DNA from: an uncultured Verrucomicrobia subdivision 3 bacterium
Lineage (GTDB): Bacteria > Verrucomicrobiota > Verrucomicrobiae > Limisphaerales > UBA11358
Reading direction: 5' to 3'
DNA length: 64,000 nucleotides
Assembly: GCA_903847285.1 (NCBI GenBank)
Contig: CAINDH010000136.1
Span: 9,986 to 73,985, forward strand
The position numbers and the translations under genes were made by a program. Below are positions 1-8,937 of the stretch, piece by piece. Within the stretch, counting starts at the first letter, position 1; the number at the start of each line of letters is the position of its first letter. Under the pieces are notes generated by a model that was given only the letters and a program-made list of their open reading frames with translations, had not been told where the DNA came from and ran no database searches.

Positions 1-1
1 A

Positions 2-406
2 TGGCAGGTGCATCTGCGCATTACGGAAATTCTTGGCCAATTGCTCATGGCACGCGAACTTCTCACCTCGCCGCACGCGGAACTGCCTGCGCCCGTCATG
101 CGCGTGTTGAACGCCATTGCGGCGAATCCCTCACGCGATTGGAAGGCGAAGGAGCTAGCCGTCATCGCCAAGGTGAGTTATTCCGGCTTGCGTGCGGCAT
201 TTCAAAAATCCGGTCAAGGCACGGCGCACGAACACATCCAGCGCGCCCGGCTAGATCAGGCGCGGCTGCTTCTTGCCGACAAACGGCTTTCAATCAAGGA
301 CGTTTCAGGCCAGTTGAATTTCTCCAGCGAATTTTATTTCAGCCACTTCTTTCGCCATCACACCGGCATGACGCCGACGGATTTTCGGCAGCACCTAAAG
401 GGCTGA
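2..406 (+). CDS. AraC-family transcriptional regulator, C-terminal part (5' end outside window)
   Basis: The reading frame is open from the first bases of the window and ends at TGA 404-406, so this is the 3' part of a longer gene. The visible 134 residues contain the double helix-turn-helix DNA-binding region typical of AraC/XylS proteins: a first helix pair around VIAKVSYSGLRAAF and a second around IKDVSGQLNFSSEFYFSHFF, closing with the family-typical TGMTPTDFR. The ligand-binding N-terminus is not visible, so the inducer is unknown. The stop lies 25 bp before a GH2 glycosidase gene on the same strand. AraC regulators often sit next to the sugar-degradation genes they control, so regulation of that glycosidase is a reasonable inference. 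Family assignment is firm; specificity cannot be judged. Confidence 0.88.
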   Translation, partial: WQVHLRITEILGQLLMARELLTSPHAELPAPVMRVLNAIAANPSRDWKAKELAVIAKVSYSGLRAAFQKSGQGTAHEHIQRARLDQARLLLADKRLSIKDVSGQLNFSSEFYFSHFFRHHTGMTPTDFRQHLKG

Positions 407-431
407 TTTTTTAACCCCACAAAACGCAAAA

Positions 432-3239
432 ATGAATATTTTTTCCAGCCGGTTTGTATTGCTTTACGTTCTCTGCGGTTCTATCGCCAGCGCGCAGCAA
501 ACCGAAGTTCAATTCTTGAGCGGCCATGATAAAGACGACGCCGTGCCGTGGAAATTTTTCTGCACCAGCGGCGCAAACTCAGGTGCTTGGACGAATCTGC
601 CAGTGCCTTCGCAATGGGACGTGAAAGGTTTTGGCACCTTGACATACAAGAAAGACCAGACGAACGCGTGGAATGAACGCGGGCTTTATGAACATGAATT
701 TTCCGTGGCCGAAAGCTGGCGCGGCAAACGGATTTTCCTCGTGTTCGACGGCGTGATGACGGACACAGACGCGAAGCTAAACGGCCAGTCCGTCGGCCCG
801 GTGCATCAGGGAAGTTTTTATCGGTTCAAATATGAAATCACCTCGCTCGTAAAATTCGGCACGACGAACAAGCTGGAGGTCACCGTCTCTCGCCATTCGG
901 CGAATGAATCCGTGAACAAGGCCGAGCGTCTCGCAGATTACTGGGTTTACTCCGGTATCTTCCGTCCGGTGTATCTTGAAGCCGTGCCGGAACAATTCAT
1001 CGAGCGCGCGGCGATTAATGCAAAGGCAGATGGGATTTTTGCGGGACGCGTATATTTCAACGGGGTTACCAACAGCTGGAAAGCTGAAGGGCAAATCCAG
1101 ACTCTTGACGGGAAAAACATTGGTGAACCTCTCAGTGCGGCAGTCATCACCGGCAGCGCGCTGCCTGACATGGCGGTTTTCCAAGCACAAATTCCTTCAC
1201 CCAAACTCTGGACTGCTGAAACGCCCAATCTGTATCAGGCGGTGTTCCGGTTGAAACAAAACGGCAAAGTTATCCACACCTTTACCCAACGCTTCGGCTT
1301 CCGCACATTCGAGGTGCGCGATGGCGACGGTCTTTATCTCAACGGCCAGCGCGTGATTCTCAAGGGCGCCGACCGCCATTCCTTCTGGCCGGATTCGGGC
1401 CGTTGTCTGAGCGAAGCCGTTCATCGCCTCGACATCCAGACGATGAAAGACGTGAATATGAATGCCGTCCGCATGTCGCACTACCCGCCAGACGCGCAGT
1501 TTCTGGATTTGTGCGATGAACTCGGCCTCTATGTTTTGGATGAGCTTGGCGGCTGGCACAATCACTACGATACCGAAGTTGGAACCAAGCTCGTGAAAGA
1601 AATGGTCGTTCGCGATGTGAACCATCCCTCGATTCTTTTTTGGGACAACGGCAACGAAGGCGGCTGGAACACCAACCTCGACAAAATCTACGGCGAATTC
1701 GATCCCCAAAAACGCCGCGTGCTCCATCCGTGGGCCACATTCAGCGGCTTGAACACGGCGCATTACCTAGCATACGACAAAGCGGAAATCGCGGCGCATG
1801 GTCAACATGTCTATTTCTCGACGACCAATTATCAGGAGATTATCGCTACCAACGACCCCGCAAAATACATCTACATGCCCACTGAATTCCTGCATGCGCT
1901 CTATGACGGCGGTGCGGGTGCTGGGCTGGATGATTACTGGCGCATGATGACCGCGAGCAAAACCCTCGGTGGCGGTTTCATCTGGGCGCTCGTGGACGAA
2001 GGCGTGAAACGCCCCGACACCGGTGAGATTGATGTCGCCGGCAATCAAGCACCTGATGGCATCGTCGGCCCGTATCGCGAACGCGAAGGAAGTTTTTATG
2101 CCATCAAGGAAATCTGGTCGCCGATTCAAATCACACGTGACAAAGGCGGCAAGCTGACGGTGAAAAATTACTTTAGCTTTACCGATGCAAGTGAATGTCA
2201 GTTTGAATGGGAGCAGCGAAAATTTTCTTCGCTGGTTGAAACCGGAAACTACAAGGTGTTGGGCGCGGGGAAAATTCCTGCTCCAAAAATTGCGCCCGGC
2301 CAGGGAGGGGTGCTTTCATTTTCTCCGCCGCCGAACAAGAATGCCGATGCGTTTGCCTTGCGCGTGAGCGGCCCAGACGGACGCGAGCTATGGACTTGGG
2401 TGTGGCCGCTTAAAAAGGACGCCTCATTTCGGCTCACGCAGGAGCCGGCGGAACACCACGCCATTCCAGCGGAGACAAACGGTATCATCACGGTGACGGT
2501 CGGTGAACTGACCGCGACATTTAGCAAAGAAACCGGACTGCTCACCGGCGTGCAGCATGGCGCACAACAGTTTTCGCTAGCGAATGGCCCGCGCCTCGCC
2601 ACCGGTAGCGCGACGTTGCGCGAAATCCATTTTACCGATGACGGCCCGGATGCAATCGTCTCCGCAAAATTTGACGGCGATTTGAAATCGGTCTTATGGC
2701 GCGTAAACGGCAACGGCTGGGTCCAATGCACCTGGACATACTTTGCGCACGGCACAAATGATTTTCTGGGCGTGCTATTTGACTACCCGGAAAATCTGGT
2801 GACGCACAAACGCTGGCGCGGCGACGGCCCGTTTCGCGTCTGGCAAAACCGGCTGCGCGGTGTCACTGCTGGTGTGTGGGAGAACGATTACAATAACACG
2901 CTCACCGGCCTGCGTGGCTGGGTTTATCCGGAGTTCAAAGGCTTTTTTGCCAACTGGCATTGGCTACAACTGAACACGAAAGAAGGCGACTTAACCGTCG
3001 TCAATCAAGGCGACACGAAATTTTTACAGGTGCTCACGCCCAGTTTTGCACCGACGAACCTGATGGCGAAAGCTGTCGCGCCCGTCCCGCAATGTGGGCT
3101 TGGTTTTCTTGACGCGATTCCGCCGATTGGCAGCAAGTTCAAGGAGGCAAAATTTGGTGGCCCACAGGGACAACCGGTTGTGCAGGACGCGCAGTTGGCC
3201 GGCTCGGTGAGTTTTTATTTCGGCAAGTTGAACCGTTGA
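432..3239 (+). CDS. Glycoside hydrolase family 2 protein (beta-galactosidase/beta-glucuronidase type), secreted
   Basis: 935 residues. A short hydrophobic N-terminus ending near IASAQQ looks like a signal peptide, so the enzyme probably acts in the periplasm or outside the cell. Order of domains: a sugar-binding jelly roll (about 30-190) with the GH2-like YEHEFSV and FDGVMTDTDAKLNG segments, an Ig-like sandwich (about 190-300), and a TIM barrel (about 300-590) opening with RVILKGADRHSFWP. The predicted acid/base is Glu409 in GNEGG and the nucleophile Glu485 in MPTEFLHALYDGG, matching the NE and E-x-x-H-A pair of GH2 beta-galactosidases. A C-terminal beta-sandwich follows (about 690-935), as in long GH2 beta-galactosidases. 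It lies 25 bp after an AraC regulator. Whether the substrate is a galactoside, glucuronide or mannoside cannot be told from sequence alone. Confidence 0.9.
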   Translation: MNIFSSRFVLLYVLCGSIASAQQTEVQFLSGHDKDDAVPWKFFCTSGANSGAWTNLPVPSQWDVKGFGTLTYKKDQTNAWNERGLYEHEFSVAESWRGKRIFLVFDGVMTDTDAKLNGQSVGPVHQGSFYRFKYEITSLVKFGTTNKLEVTVSRHSANESVNKAERLADYWVYSGIFRPVYLEAVPEQFIERAAINAKADGIFAGRVYFNGVTNSWKAEGQIQTLDGKNIGEPLSAAVITGSALPDMAVFQAQIPSPKLWTAETPNLYQAVFRLKQNGKVIHTFTQRFGFRTFEVRDGDGLYLNGQRVILKGADRHSFWPDSGRCLSEAVHRLDIQTMKDVNMNAVRMSHYPPDAQFLDLCDELGLYVLDELGGWHNHYDTEVGTKLVKEMVVRDVNHPSILFWDNGNEGGWNTNLDKIYGEFDPQKRRVLHPWATFSGLNTAHYLAYDKAEIAAHGQHVYFSTTNYQEIIATNDPAKYIYMPTEFLHALYDGGAGAGLDDYWRMMTASKTLGGGFIWALVDEGVKRPDTGEIDVAGNQAPDGIVGPYREREGSFYAIKEIWSPIQITRDKGGKLTVKNYFSFTDASECQFEWEQRKFSSLVETGNYKVLGAGKIPAPKIAPGQGGVLSFSPPPNKNADAFALRVSGPDGRELWTWVWPLKKDASFRLTQEPAEHHAIPAETNGIITVTVGELTATFSKETGLLTGVQHGAQQFSLANGPRLATGSATLREIHFTDDGPDAIVSAKFDGDLKSVLWRVNGNGWVQCTWTYFAHGTNDFLGVLFDYPENLVTHKRWRGDGPFRVWQNRLRGVTAGVWENDYNNTLTGLRGWVYPEFKGFFANWHWLQLNTKEGDLTVVNQGDTKFLQVLTPSFAPTNLMAKAVAPVPQCGLGFLDAIPPIGSKFKEAKFGGPQGQPVVQDAQLAGSVSFYFGKLNR

Positions 3240-3298
3240 CCGTGCAGGCGCGGATTGACAAGCGCAAGTCGGTCTGGCTTAATCTGCATCCGTTTTGG

Positions 3299-3384
3299 GG
3301 TAGGTTATCCAAGTGGCTAAAGGGTGCAGACTGTAAATCTGTCGGCTAACGCCTTCAATGGTTCGAATCCATTACCTACCACCA
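3299..3384 (+). tRNA. tRNA-Tyr (anticodon GTA)
   Basis: A complete cloverleaf can be folded. The acceptor strands GGTAGGT (3299-3305) and ACCTACC (3374-3380) pair perfectly, followed by discriminator A and an encoded CCA (3382-3384). The anticodon stem GCAGA/TCTGT encloses loop CTGTAAA with anticodon GTA at 3333-3335. The T loop TTCGAATCC is present, and a long variable arm follows the anticodon stem, as expected for bacterial tRNA-Tyr (class II). A rho-independent terminator lies just downstream. Confidence 0.96.
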
Positions 3385-3394
3385 TTATAATATG

Positions 3395-3427
3395 AACCAA
3401 TGGAATTAATAATTCCGTTGGTTTTTA
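3395..3427 (+). terminator. Rho-independent terminator of tRNA-Tyr
   Basis: A near-perfect stem: AACCAA-T-GGAATT (3395-3407) pairs with AATTCC-G-TTGGTT (3411-3423), with a three-base loop and one T-G wobble. It runs straight into a T tract. It begins 11 bp after the tRNA CCA end, so it most likely ends the tRNA transcript. Confidence 0.85.
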
Positions 3428-3780
3428 ATTTTTACCCCTAAAAAACGTAAGGGAAACGCATGCCAAACACAGTCGTGTTTCATCGTGTTTTTGATGTTTG
3501 ATGATGTTGGAAATTTTGTTCAGCCTCGATTCTGGCAGGCCTCACCTTTTATCGCCCACTTTCGCCAGCAGAAATAAATTAGGCAGACATTTTGGATTTT
3601 CAAAGCCAATTTTAATGCCCAGTTATCGCTTTCAAGAAGCGTCCGATTTCAGCATGGAGCGATTATATTTATCCATGGTCGCCATTCAAACTTTGCTTTC
3701 CGCGGTGAACAGAACATTTATCGGGTATGTATTTCTAATATTTCAACTAGATTGGATTTGTTCACCCAATTCAATTAGAC
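3428..3780. other. Intergenic region with no supported gene
   Basis: About 350 bp of AT-rich DNA between the tRNA-Tyr terminator and the 1638-residue secreted protein. A 103-codon open frame (3498-3809) exists, but it has no family resemblance and overlaps the next gene start. The promoter of the downstream gene should lie here; I see no convincing -35/-10 pair or operator. The base just before the ATG at 3781 is AT-rich without a clear ribosome-binding site. Confidence 0.5.
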
Positions 3781-6700
3781 ATGAAAACCAACCGCGCCTC
3801 CGTCCTTGATTCCATGATTGCCGCCCAGAAGTTTTTTTCTGCCGGGATAAAGCTGGCTTTGCTGGTCGCAGGCCTTTCAGCCGGGACAGTTTTCGCGCAA
3901 TCCTGGGTGACGACGCCGGGCGGCGCGCTCCCCAACGATTCGGTAGCGACAAATTATTTTCCTTATCTCGCGACCCAGACCGCGAGCGGTATCGCATATG
4001 GAACTAAAGCCACTGAAATCGGCGACGTTTGGATACCGAACTATAACGGCAAGCCCGCTCCAGCAAACAGCAATAATCGTCCGGCAGTGGTGATCGTGCA
4101 CGGCGGCGGCGGCACGAGCGGCGCTCGCACAGAAACTCGCGGCACGCAGACCAGTCAGTTGCTGGCAGCCCACGGATACGTCGCCTTCAACATCGATTAC
4201 GCCATTGGAAAAGTTTATCCACAAAACGTTCGCGACTGGCGTCTGGCTGTGCGCTGGCTGCGCGCGAACGCGGCGACCTACGGCATTGACCCAAATCACA
4301 TCGGCATCACAGGCGGCTCGTTCGGTGGGTTTTCCGCTGCGTTGATGAGTGGGATTACGAACGGACAGCGGACGCTTTATCCGGACAGCAACGCAACCTT
4401 CAATAACATCTCCCTGGATACCGATGGGCAATTGAGTTCCTATTCTGGCGATGTCCAATGCACGATTGATTTTTATGGACCGTCGCTTTTCACGGGCGTG
4501 GCTCCGTATGCCGACGGCATGGGGCAATTTCCAAGCACGGCCACGACCGTGACGTATTCGAATGCCTCGCCGATTTTGTATGCTCACCCCGGTGCCGCGC
4601 CAGTGATGATTTGCCACGGGACTTCTGACACGACAGTGGACATCCAACAAAGCCGGACTTTCACCAACGCCTTGAAGCAAGCTTCCGTGGCGTATGTGTT
4701 CGATGCGATACCGGGAGCGGCTCACACATTCTGCATTTACGACACGACGAAAGGTGGGACTTGGCCGGTGGGCAGCACGAGTGGCACGATTGATTTGCGT
4801 AAAGATACGATGGACTTCTTCGACAAGTATCTGCTGAACGCTGCGAATCCTCCCAGCATCTCCATTCAGCCCACCAGTCAATCTGGTTGCGTCGGTTACG
4901 CAGCCAGTTTCAACGTCACGGCTGGTGGCACAACTCCGCTGGCGTATCAATGGTTTGGGCCGGGCGGGGGCATTGCTGGTGCAACGAATTCCAATTACAC
5001 GATTCCAAGTCTGGCAACGAATCTGGCTGGCAACTACTCAGTGGTCATCACCAATTCCGTCGGTTCAATAACCAGCAGCGTGGTTGCGTTGACGGTAAAC
5101 AATCTCACGCCGCCGGCAATCTCATCCGATCCGACGAATCTCACCGTCTCCGTCGGCCAAGCCTCCAACTTCAGCGTGACCGCCACAGGCGATTCGCTTT
5201 CCTATCAGTGGTTGTTCAACAATCAGGTGATTTTAAGTGCGACCAATTCCACGTTTAATATTTCCAGCGCAACCAATGCGAATGCGGGTAGCTATCAGGT
5301 GATCGTTTTCAATTCCTGCTCCGCGGTGGCAAGTGCGGCGGCGACATTGGCGGTCAATGGTCCGCCGACCATAACCGGCAATCCAGCGAGCGTCACCGCT
5401 TGTTCTGGCGACAGCGCAACGTTGGTCGTAACGGCCATCGGCGTCTCGCCGCTTAACTATCAGTGGTTCGGTCCATCCGGCATCATCGGCGGAGCGACCA
5501 GCAATGTTCTCGTCCTTAACAATCTCAGCACCACAAACACTGGAGCGTATTACCTCACTGTGACAAATGCCTTTGGTGGCGTCGTCAGCGGCAGCGCAAC
5601 ACTTACGGTGAGCGCCAATCACGTGGTCAGCTTCACCACGCAGCCGACCAATTCTTCGGCGACCGTCGGCGGCACAGCTAGTTTCTCAATCGCGGTGACG
5701 GGCGGCGGCAGTTACGCCTATTTGTGGATTCGCAATGACGCTGATCCGATCACCGACGCCGTGGCGACGAATGCAACCCTGACGTTCACCAATGTCACAC
5801 TGGCTGATGCCGGCTACTACACGTGTTACGTCAACAACGACTGCAGCACCCTTTCAAGTTCGGCTGCGACTCTCGCAGTTTCTTCCGCCGCGAGTTCCAG
5901 CACCGTCGTAATTTCGGAAATTTATGGCGCTGGTGGTAAAGCAACTCCGACGGCTTCCTACACCAATGATTACGTCGTGCTGAAAAACGTCAGCGCATTT
6001 TCTCAAAGCATCAACGGCTGGTCGCTACAGCATCAGAAAGCCGGCACATGGCAGACGCCGTTCAATTTGCCAAACGCATCGATTCCTGCTGGCGGGTATT
6101 ATTTGATCAAGTGTTTCAACGACGGTAGCGGCTTGACCGCGTCCGGTTCACTGCCAACTCCTGACGCCGCGACGCCGCAGACCAGTGCATGGAATTTAAG
6201 TATCAGCGGCAGTGGCGCCGTGGCGCTGGTAAAAAACACCACGCAGCTCACGGGCAATAGCACAAACATCATGCTGACTAGCGCAGCGACAAATATAGTC
6301 GATTTGGTTGGCTACTTTGCGACGGCAACCACCATCTCTTACATCGGCACAGGGGTTGCGCCTGGCGGTAGCAATACGAATGCTACCAAGCGTCTCTTGA
6401 ATGGCTGCCAGAACACGCCGAATAACGCCATTGATTTCGTTTTGGGAACACCCACGCCGTTGAATAGCGCCAGTCCGACGGCGTTGTGTTTTAGTTTTTC
6501 AGCGCCAGTGATTGTTGGTCAGCCGCTAGGCCAGACGAATGCGGCCGGCAGCGGTATCACATTGACCGTTACCGCGAACGGTGATGCGCCACTCGCGTAT
6601 CAATGGCGCAAGGATGCCGGTAATGTGTCGGGAGCGACGAGTGCGTTGTTGAACATCAGTCCGGCCAACACAAATGACAGTGGTAATTATATGGTTGTCG

Positions 6701-8697
6701 TGACCAACGCCTACGGCTCGGTGACCAGTTCGGTCGCCATCGTGCTCATCACAAACATTCCTCCCACGCCGCCGGTCATCACACTGCAGCCGCAGAGTCA
6801 GATGGTGGTCGCTGGTGAAAACCCACTGTTCACTATCACGGCCAACGGCACATCGCCGCTAAGTTATCAGTGGTTCAAAGGCGTCAACCCGATTTCCGGC
6901 GGAACCAATGCTACTTTAAATCTATCAGCCGTCACTTCTGGTGATGCTGGTATCTACAGCGTAGTGGTGACCAATCTATATGGAAGCGCAACTAGTTCAA
7001 ATGCGAGCCTGACCGTGTTGGCAGCGGGTTCTTACACCAATGTTGTGGCATCTAGCTGGGCTACCGTTCGTGATGGAACGAATTATAATTTCGACATTGA
7101 TGAAGCGTCGCTTGGTTATGTGTTGACGAAATACAGTCTGACCGGTGCGGCAGCGAAGGAGTATCTGCAATTCGATCTTGCCGGCAAGTCTCCGGACACC
7201 AGCGCGAGTTTTACTCTCACTTGCACGCGTTTCTCCAGCGGTGGCTCGCAAGCGGTGCAGCTTTGGGCGTTGAACCAGCCCTACACATCGTTCTCGAACA
7301 ACATTGTTTGGGGGACGGCGCAAGCCAATGAAACAAACAGCAATTCGATGCTCACGAATGGAACCTTCACGGCCACATCATTGCTGACCACCTTTGTCGG
7401 TGGCGGCACGGGCACGAACACCTTTATTATTCCCGCTCCATGGGGCCAGTTCGTCCAAAATAACAAATTAATTTTGGCCATCACGGCAATGGAAGCGACC
7501 ACGCCGAACACGAACAGCAGCGCCGGCAGCCGTGTCTCCATTGTCAGTAATTCGTTGCCGATCCTGCGCTTCTCGGTGAATACCGGCATTGCATCGAATC
7601 AATTTTATTTTGCCCACGACAACGGCCCGGGATTTAACACCGGTGATGAGAATCTATACATAACTAACGCTAGCGGTGGCTCGTATTCCGTCTGGTCTTC
7701 CGCTGATCCGGCACTACCGGTGACCAGTTGGAAGTCGGAAGGCGCCACAGCAGAATTCCCGATTGTCAGTAAGCCTGGCAACAGTGTTTATGGAATTACA
7801 GTGACTCCTGGAACATCTCCAGCTTACTACATCTTTGCCCGCACAAACACCGGTTCTTATCTTACAAGTGAGCCGTTGATGTGGCTGACGACGGATGATT
7901 ACGCGACGTTCAATCTGTATGGCACGAACATGCCTATTAGCACGAATGGCATCTTCGCGTTCGGCACTGCGCCTAGCATCACGCAACATCCGCAGAGTCA
8001 GACCGCGACGGCTGGGTCAGGCGTCACGTTCAGCGTGGCCGCCAGTGGTTCCGCGCCGTTGACCTATCAATGGCGAAAAGGCGGAAGCCCCATCGGCTTT
8101 GCCACCGACACAAACTATGTCATCAACCCGGTTTCGCTTGGCGACGCTGGAAATTACGATGTGGTCGTCGCCAATAGTTTTGGTTCCGTGACGAGTTCGG
8201 TGGCTGTGCTCACTGTCAGTAATCCGGTTCCCATCATCACACAATCTCCATCAGGTAAATCCGTTTTGGTTGGTCAGAATGCCAGCTTCGTTGTCGTTGC
8301 AACCGGACCAGGATTGAACTACCAGTGGCAGTTCAATAGCGCGAATCTGAATGGCGCCACCTCATCGACGTTGGGACTTGCCAGTGTGAATCTGTCGCAG
8401 GCTGGCGCTTATCGCGTGTTGGTGACGAACGTCTATGGCGCGGTGACCAGCAGCGCGGCTCTGCTTGGCGTCGCCCAGCCACCGGCGTTTAACTTCAGCA
8501 GCACCGGCGGCGGGGCGTTCCAATTTAGTGGCGGGTCGCTGACAGGTTTGACTTACGTGGTGCAGGTGGCCACGAACTTGACGAGCCCGAATTGGATTTC
8601 CATCAGCACCAACAACACCGGTCCAGGGGGAACGATCAACTATCAGCCGCCAGCCAACACCGCTCCCAACCAATTCTACCGGCTCGTTTTCCCATGA
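3781..8697 (+). CDS. Giant secreted protein: alpha/beta-hydrolase (esterase) fused to Ig-like, lamin-tail and DNRLRE-type domains
   Basis: 1638 residues with a signal peptide ending near TVFAQS (about residue 40). Residues about 45-350 form an alpha/beta hydrolase of the BD-FAE/carboxylesterase type: oxyanion-hole VIVHGGGG, nucleophile Ser180 in GGSFGG, candidate acid Asp283 or Asp287 in HGTSDTTVD, and His315 in GAAHTF. Then follow Ig-like repeats (about 360-700), a lamin-tail-like domain (about 708-900, starting VVISEIYGAGG), two Ig repeats (about 905-1078), a DNRLRE-like beta domain (about 1084-1266), the GDEN module (about 1274-1396), two Ig repeats and a C-terminal tail ending NQFYRLVFP. 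Known family biology suggests an extracellular esterase on a carbohydrate-ester or similar substrate, held out by beta-sandwich spacers. The ATG at 3781 is chosen because it gives the signal peptide directly. A terminator follows the stop. Confidence 0.85.
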   Translation: MKTNRASVLDSMIAAQKFFSAGIKLALLVAGLSAGTVFAQSWVTTPGGALPNDSVATNYFPYLATQTASGIAYGTKATEIGDVWIPNYNGKPAPANSNNRPAVVIVHGGGGTSGARTETRGTQTSQLLAAHGYVAFNIDYAIGKVYPQNVRDWRLAVRWLRANAATYGIDPNHIGITGGSFGGFSAALMSGITNGQRTLYPDSNATFNNISLDTDGQLSSYSGDVQCTIDFYGPSLFTGVAPYADGMGQFPSTATTVTYSNASPILYAHPGAAPVMICHGTSDTTVDIQQSRTFTNALKQASVAYVFDAIPGAAHTFCIYDTTKGGTWPVGSTSGTIDLRKDTMDFFDKYLLNAANPPSISIQPTSQSGCVGYAASFNVTAGGTTPLAYQWFGPGGGIAGATNSNYTIPSLATNLAGNYSVVITNSVGSITSSVVALTVNNLTPPAISSDPTNLTVSVGQASNFSVTATGDSLSYQWLFNNQVILSATNSTFNISSATNANAGSYQVIVFNSCSAVASAAATLAVNGPPTITGNPASVTACSGDSATLVVTAIGVSPLNYQWFGPSGIIGGATSNVLVLNNLSTTNTGAYYLTVTNAFGGVVSGSATLTVSANHVVSFTTQPTNSSATVGGTASFSIAVTGGGSYAYLWIRNDADPITDAVATNATLTFTNVTLADAGYYTCYVNNDCSTLSSSAATLAVSSAASSSTVVISEIYGAGGKATPTASYTNDYVVLKNVSAFSQSINGWSLQHQKAGTWQTPFNLPNASIPAGGYYLIKCFNDGSGLTASGSLPTPDAATPQTSAWNLSISGSGAVALVKNTTQLTGNSTNIMLTSAATNIVDLVGYFATATTISYIGTGVAPGGSNTNATKRLLNGCQNTPNNAIDFVLGTPTPLNSASPTALCFSFSAPVIVGQPLGQTNAAGSGITLTVTANGDAPLAYQWRKDAGNVSGATSALLNISPANTNDSGNYMVVVTNAYGSVTSSVAIVLITNIPPTPPVITLQPQSQMVVAGENPLFTITANGTSPLSYQWFKGVNPISGGTNATLNLSAVTSGDAGIYSVVVTNLYGSATSSNASLTVLAAGSYTNVVASSWATVRDGTNYNFDIDEASLGYVLTKYSLTGAAAKEYLQFDLAGKSPDTSASFTLTCTRFSSGGSQAVQLWALNQPYTSFSNNIVWGTAQANETNSNSMLTNGTFTATSLLTTFVGGGTGTNTFIIPAPWGQFVQNNKLILAITAMEATTPNTNSSAGSRVSIVSNSLPILRFSVNTGIASNQFYFAHDNGPGFNTGDENLYITNASGGSYSVWSSADPALPVTSWKSEGATAEFPIVSKPGNSVYGITVTPGTSPAYYIFARTNTGSYLTSEPLMWLTTDDYATFNLYGTNMPISTNGIFAFGTAPSITQHPQSQTATAGSGVTFSVAASGSAPLTYQWRKGGSPIGFATDTNYVINPVSLGDAGNYDVVVANSFGSVTSSVAVLTVSNPVPIITQSPSGKSVLVGQNASFVVVATGPGLNYQWQFNSANLNGATSSTLGLASVNLSQAGAYRVLVTNVYGAVTSSAALLGVAQPPAFNFSSTGGGAFQFSGGSLTGLTYVVQVATNLTSPNWISISTNNTGPGGTINYQPPANTAPNQFYRLVFP
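7596..7968 (+). repeat. GDEN module, copy 1 (coding)
   Basis: About 124 codons inside the 1638-residue protein. Recognisable marks in order are DNGPGF-x-x-GDENL, a W-S followed by P-V-T-S-W, EFPI, YGITVTPGTSPAYY, TEPLMWLTTDDY and a final G-I-F-A-F-G. Three other copies lie at 10918-11280, 19950-20309 and, broken, 24770-25140. I do not recognise it as a named domain. Confidence 0.7.
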
Positions 8698-8719
8698 GAT
8701 AATTTTAGAGGTTCACTTG

Positions 8720-8760
8720 ACCCGAGCAACGGATCGCCAATTCGTTGCTCGGGTTTTTAT
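8720..8760 (+). terminator. Rho-independent terminator after the 1638-residue protein
   Basis: Perfect 11-bp stem CCCGAGCAACG (8721-8731) with CGTTGCTCGGG (8743-8753), an 11-base loop and a following T tract. It starts 24 bp after the stop codon at 8697. Confidence 0.92.
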
Positions 8761-8937
8761 TTGGCTTTCCATTTGACCTCGCTGGGCAATTGCCCTAGAC
8801 CATGCGTGCTGCCGCGTGCGGTTTAGGATTTGTGATTGCGCGCTGGCTAGTCAGAAGTGGGTTAAGGACTTGTTCAGTCACGCCCATAAAAAGGAAACAA
8901 ACTCATATTATTCCACTCAGAACGCAGTCGGTTTTGG

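Noticed and set aside
3299..3430. tRNA-Tyr as a possible integration site of a mobile element
   Set aside because: No integrase, no repeated tRNA 3' end and no phage genes were found downstream.
3498..3809. 103-codon ORF between tRNA-Tyr and the 1638-residue gene
   Set aside because: No family likeness, unlike neighbours in codon use, and overlapping the start of a well-supported gene.
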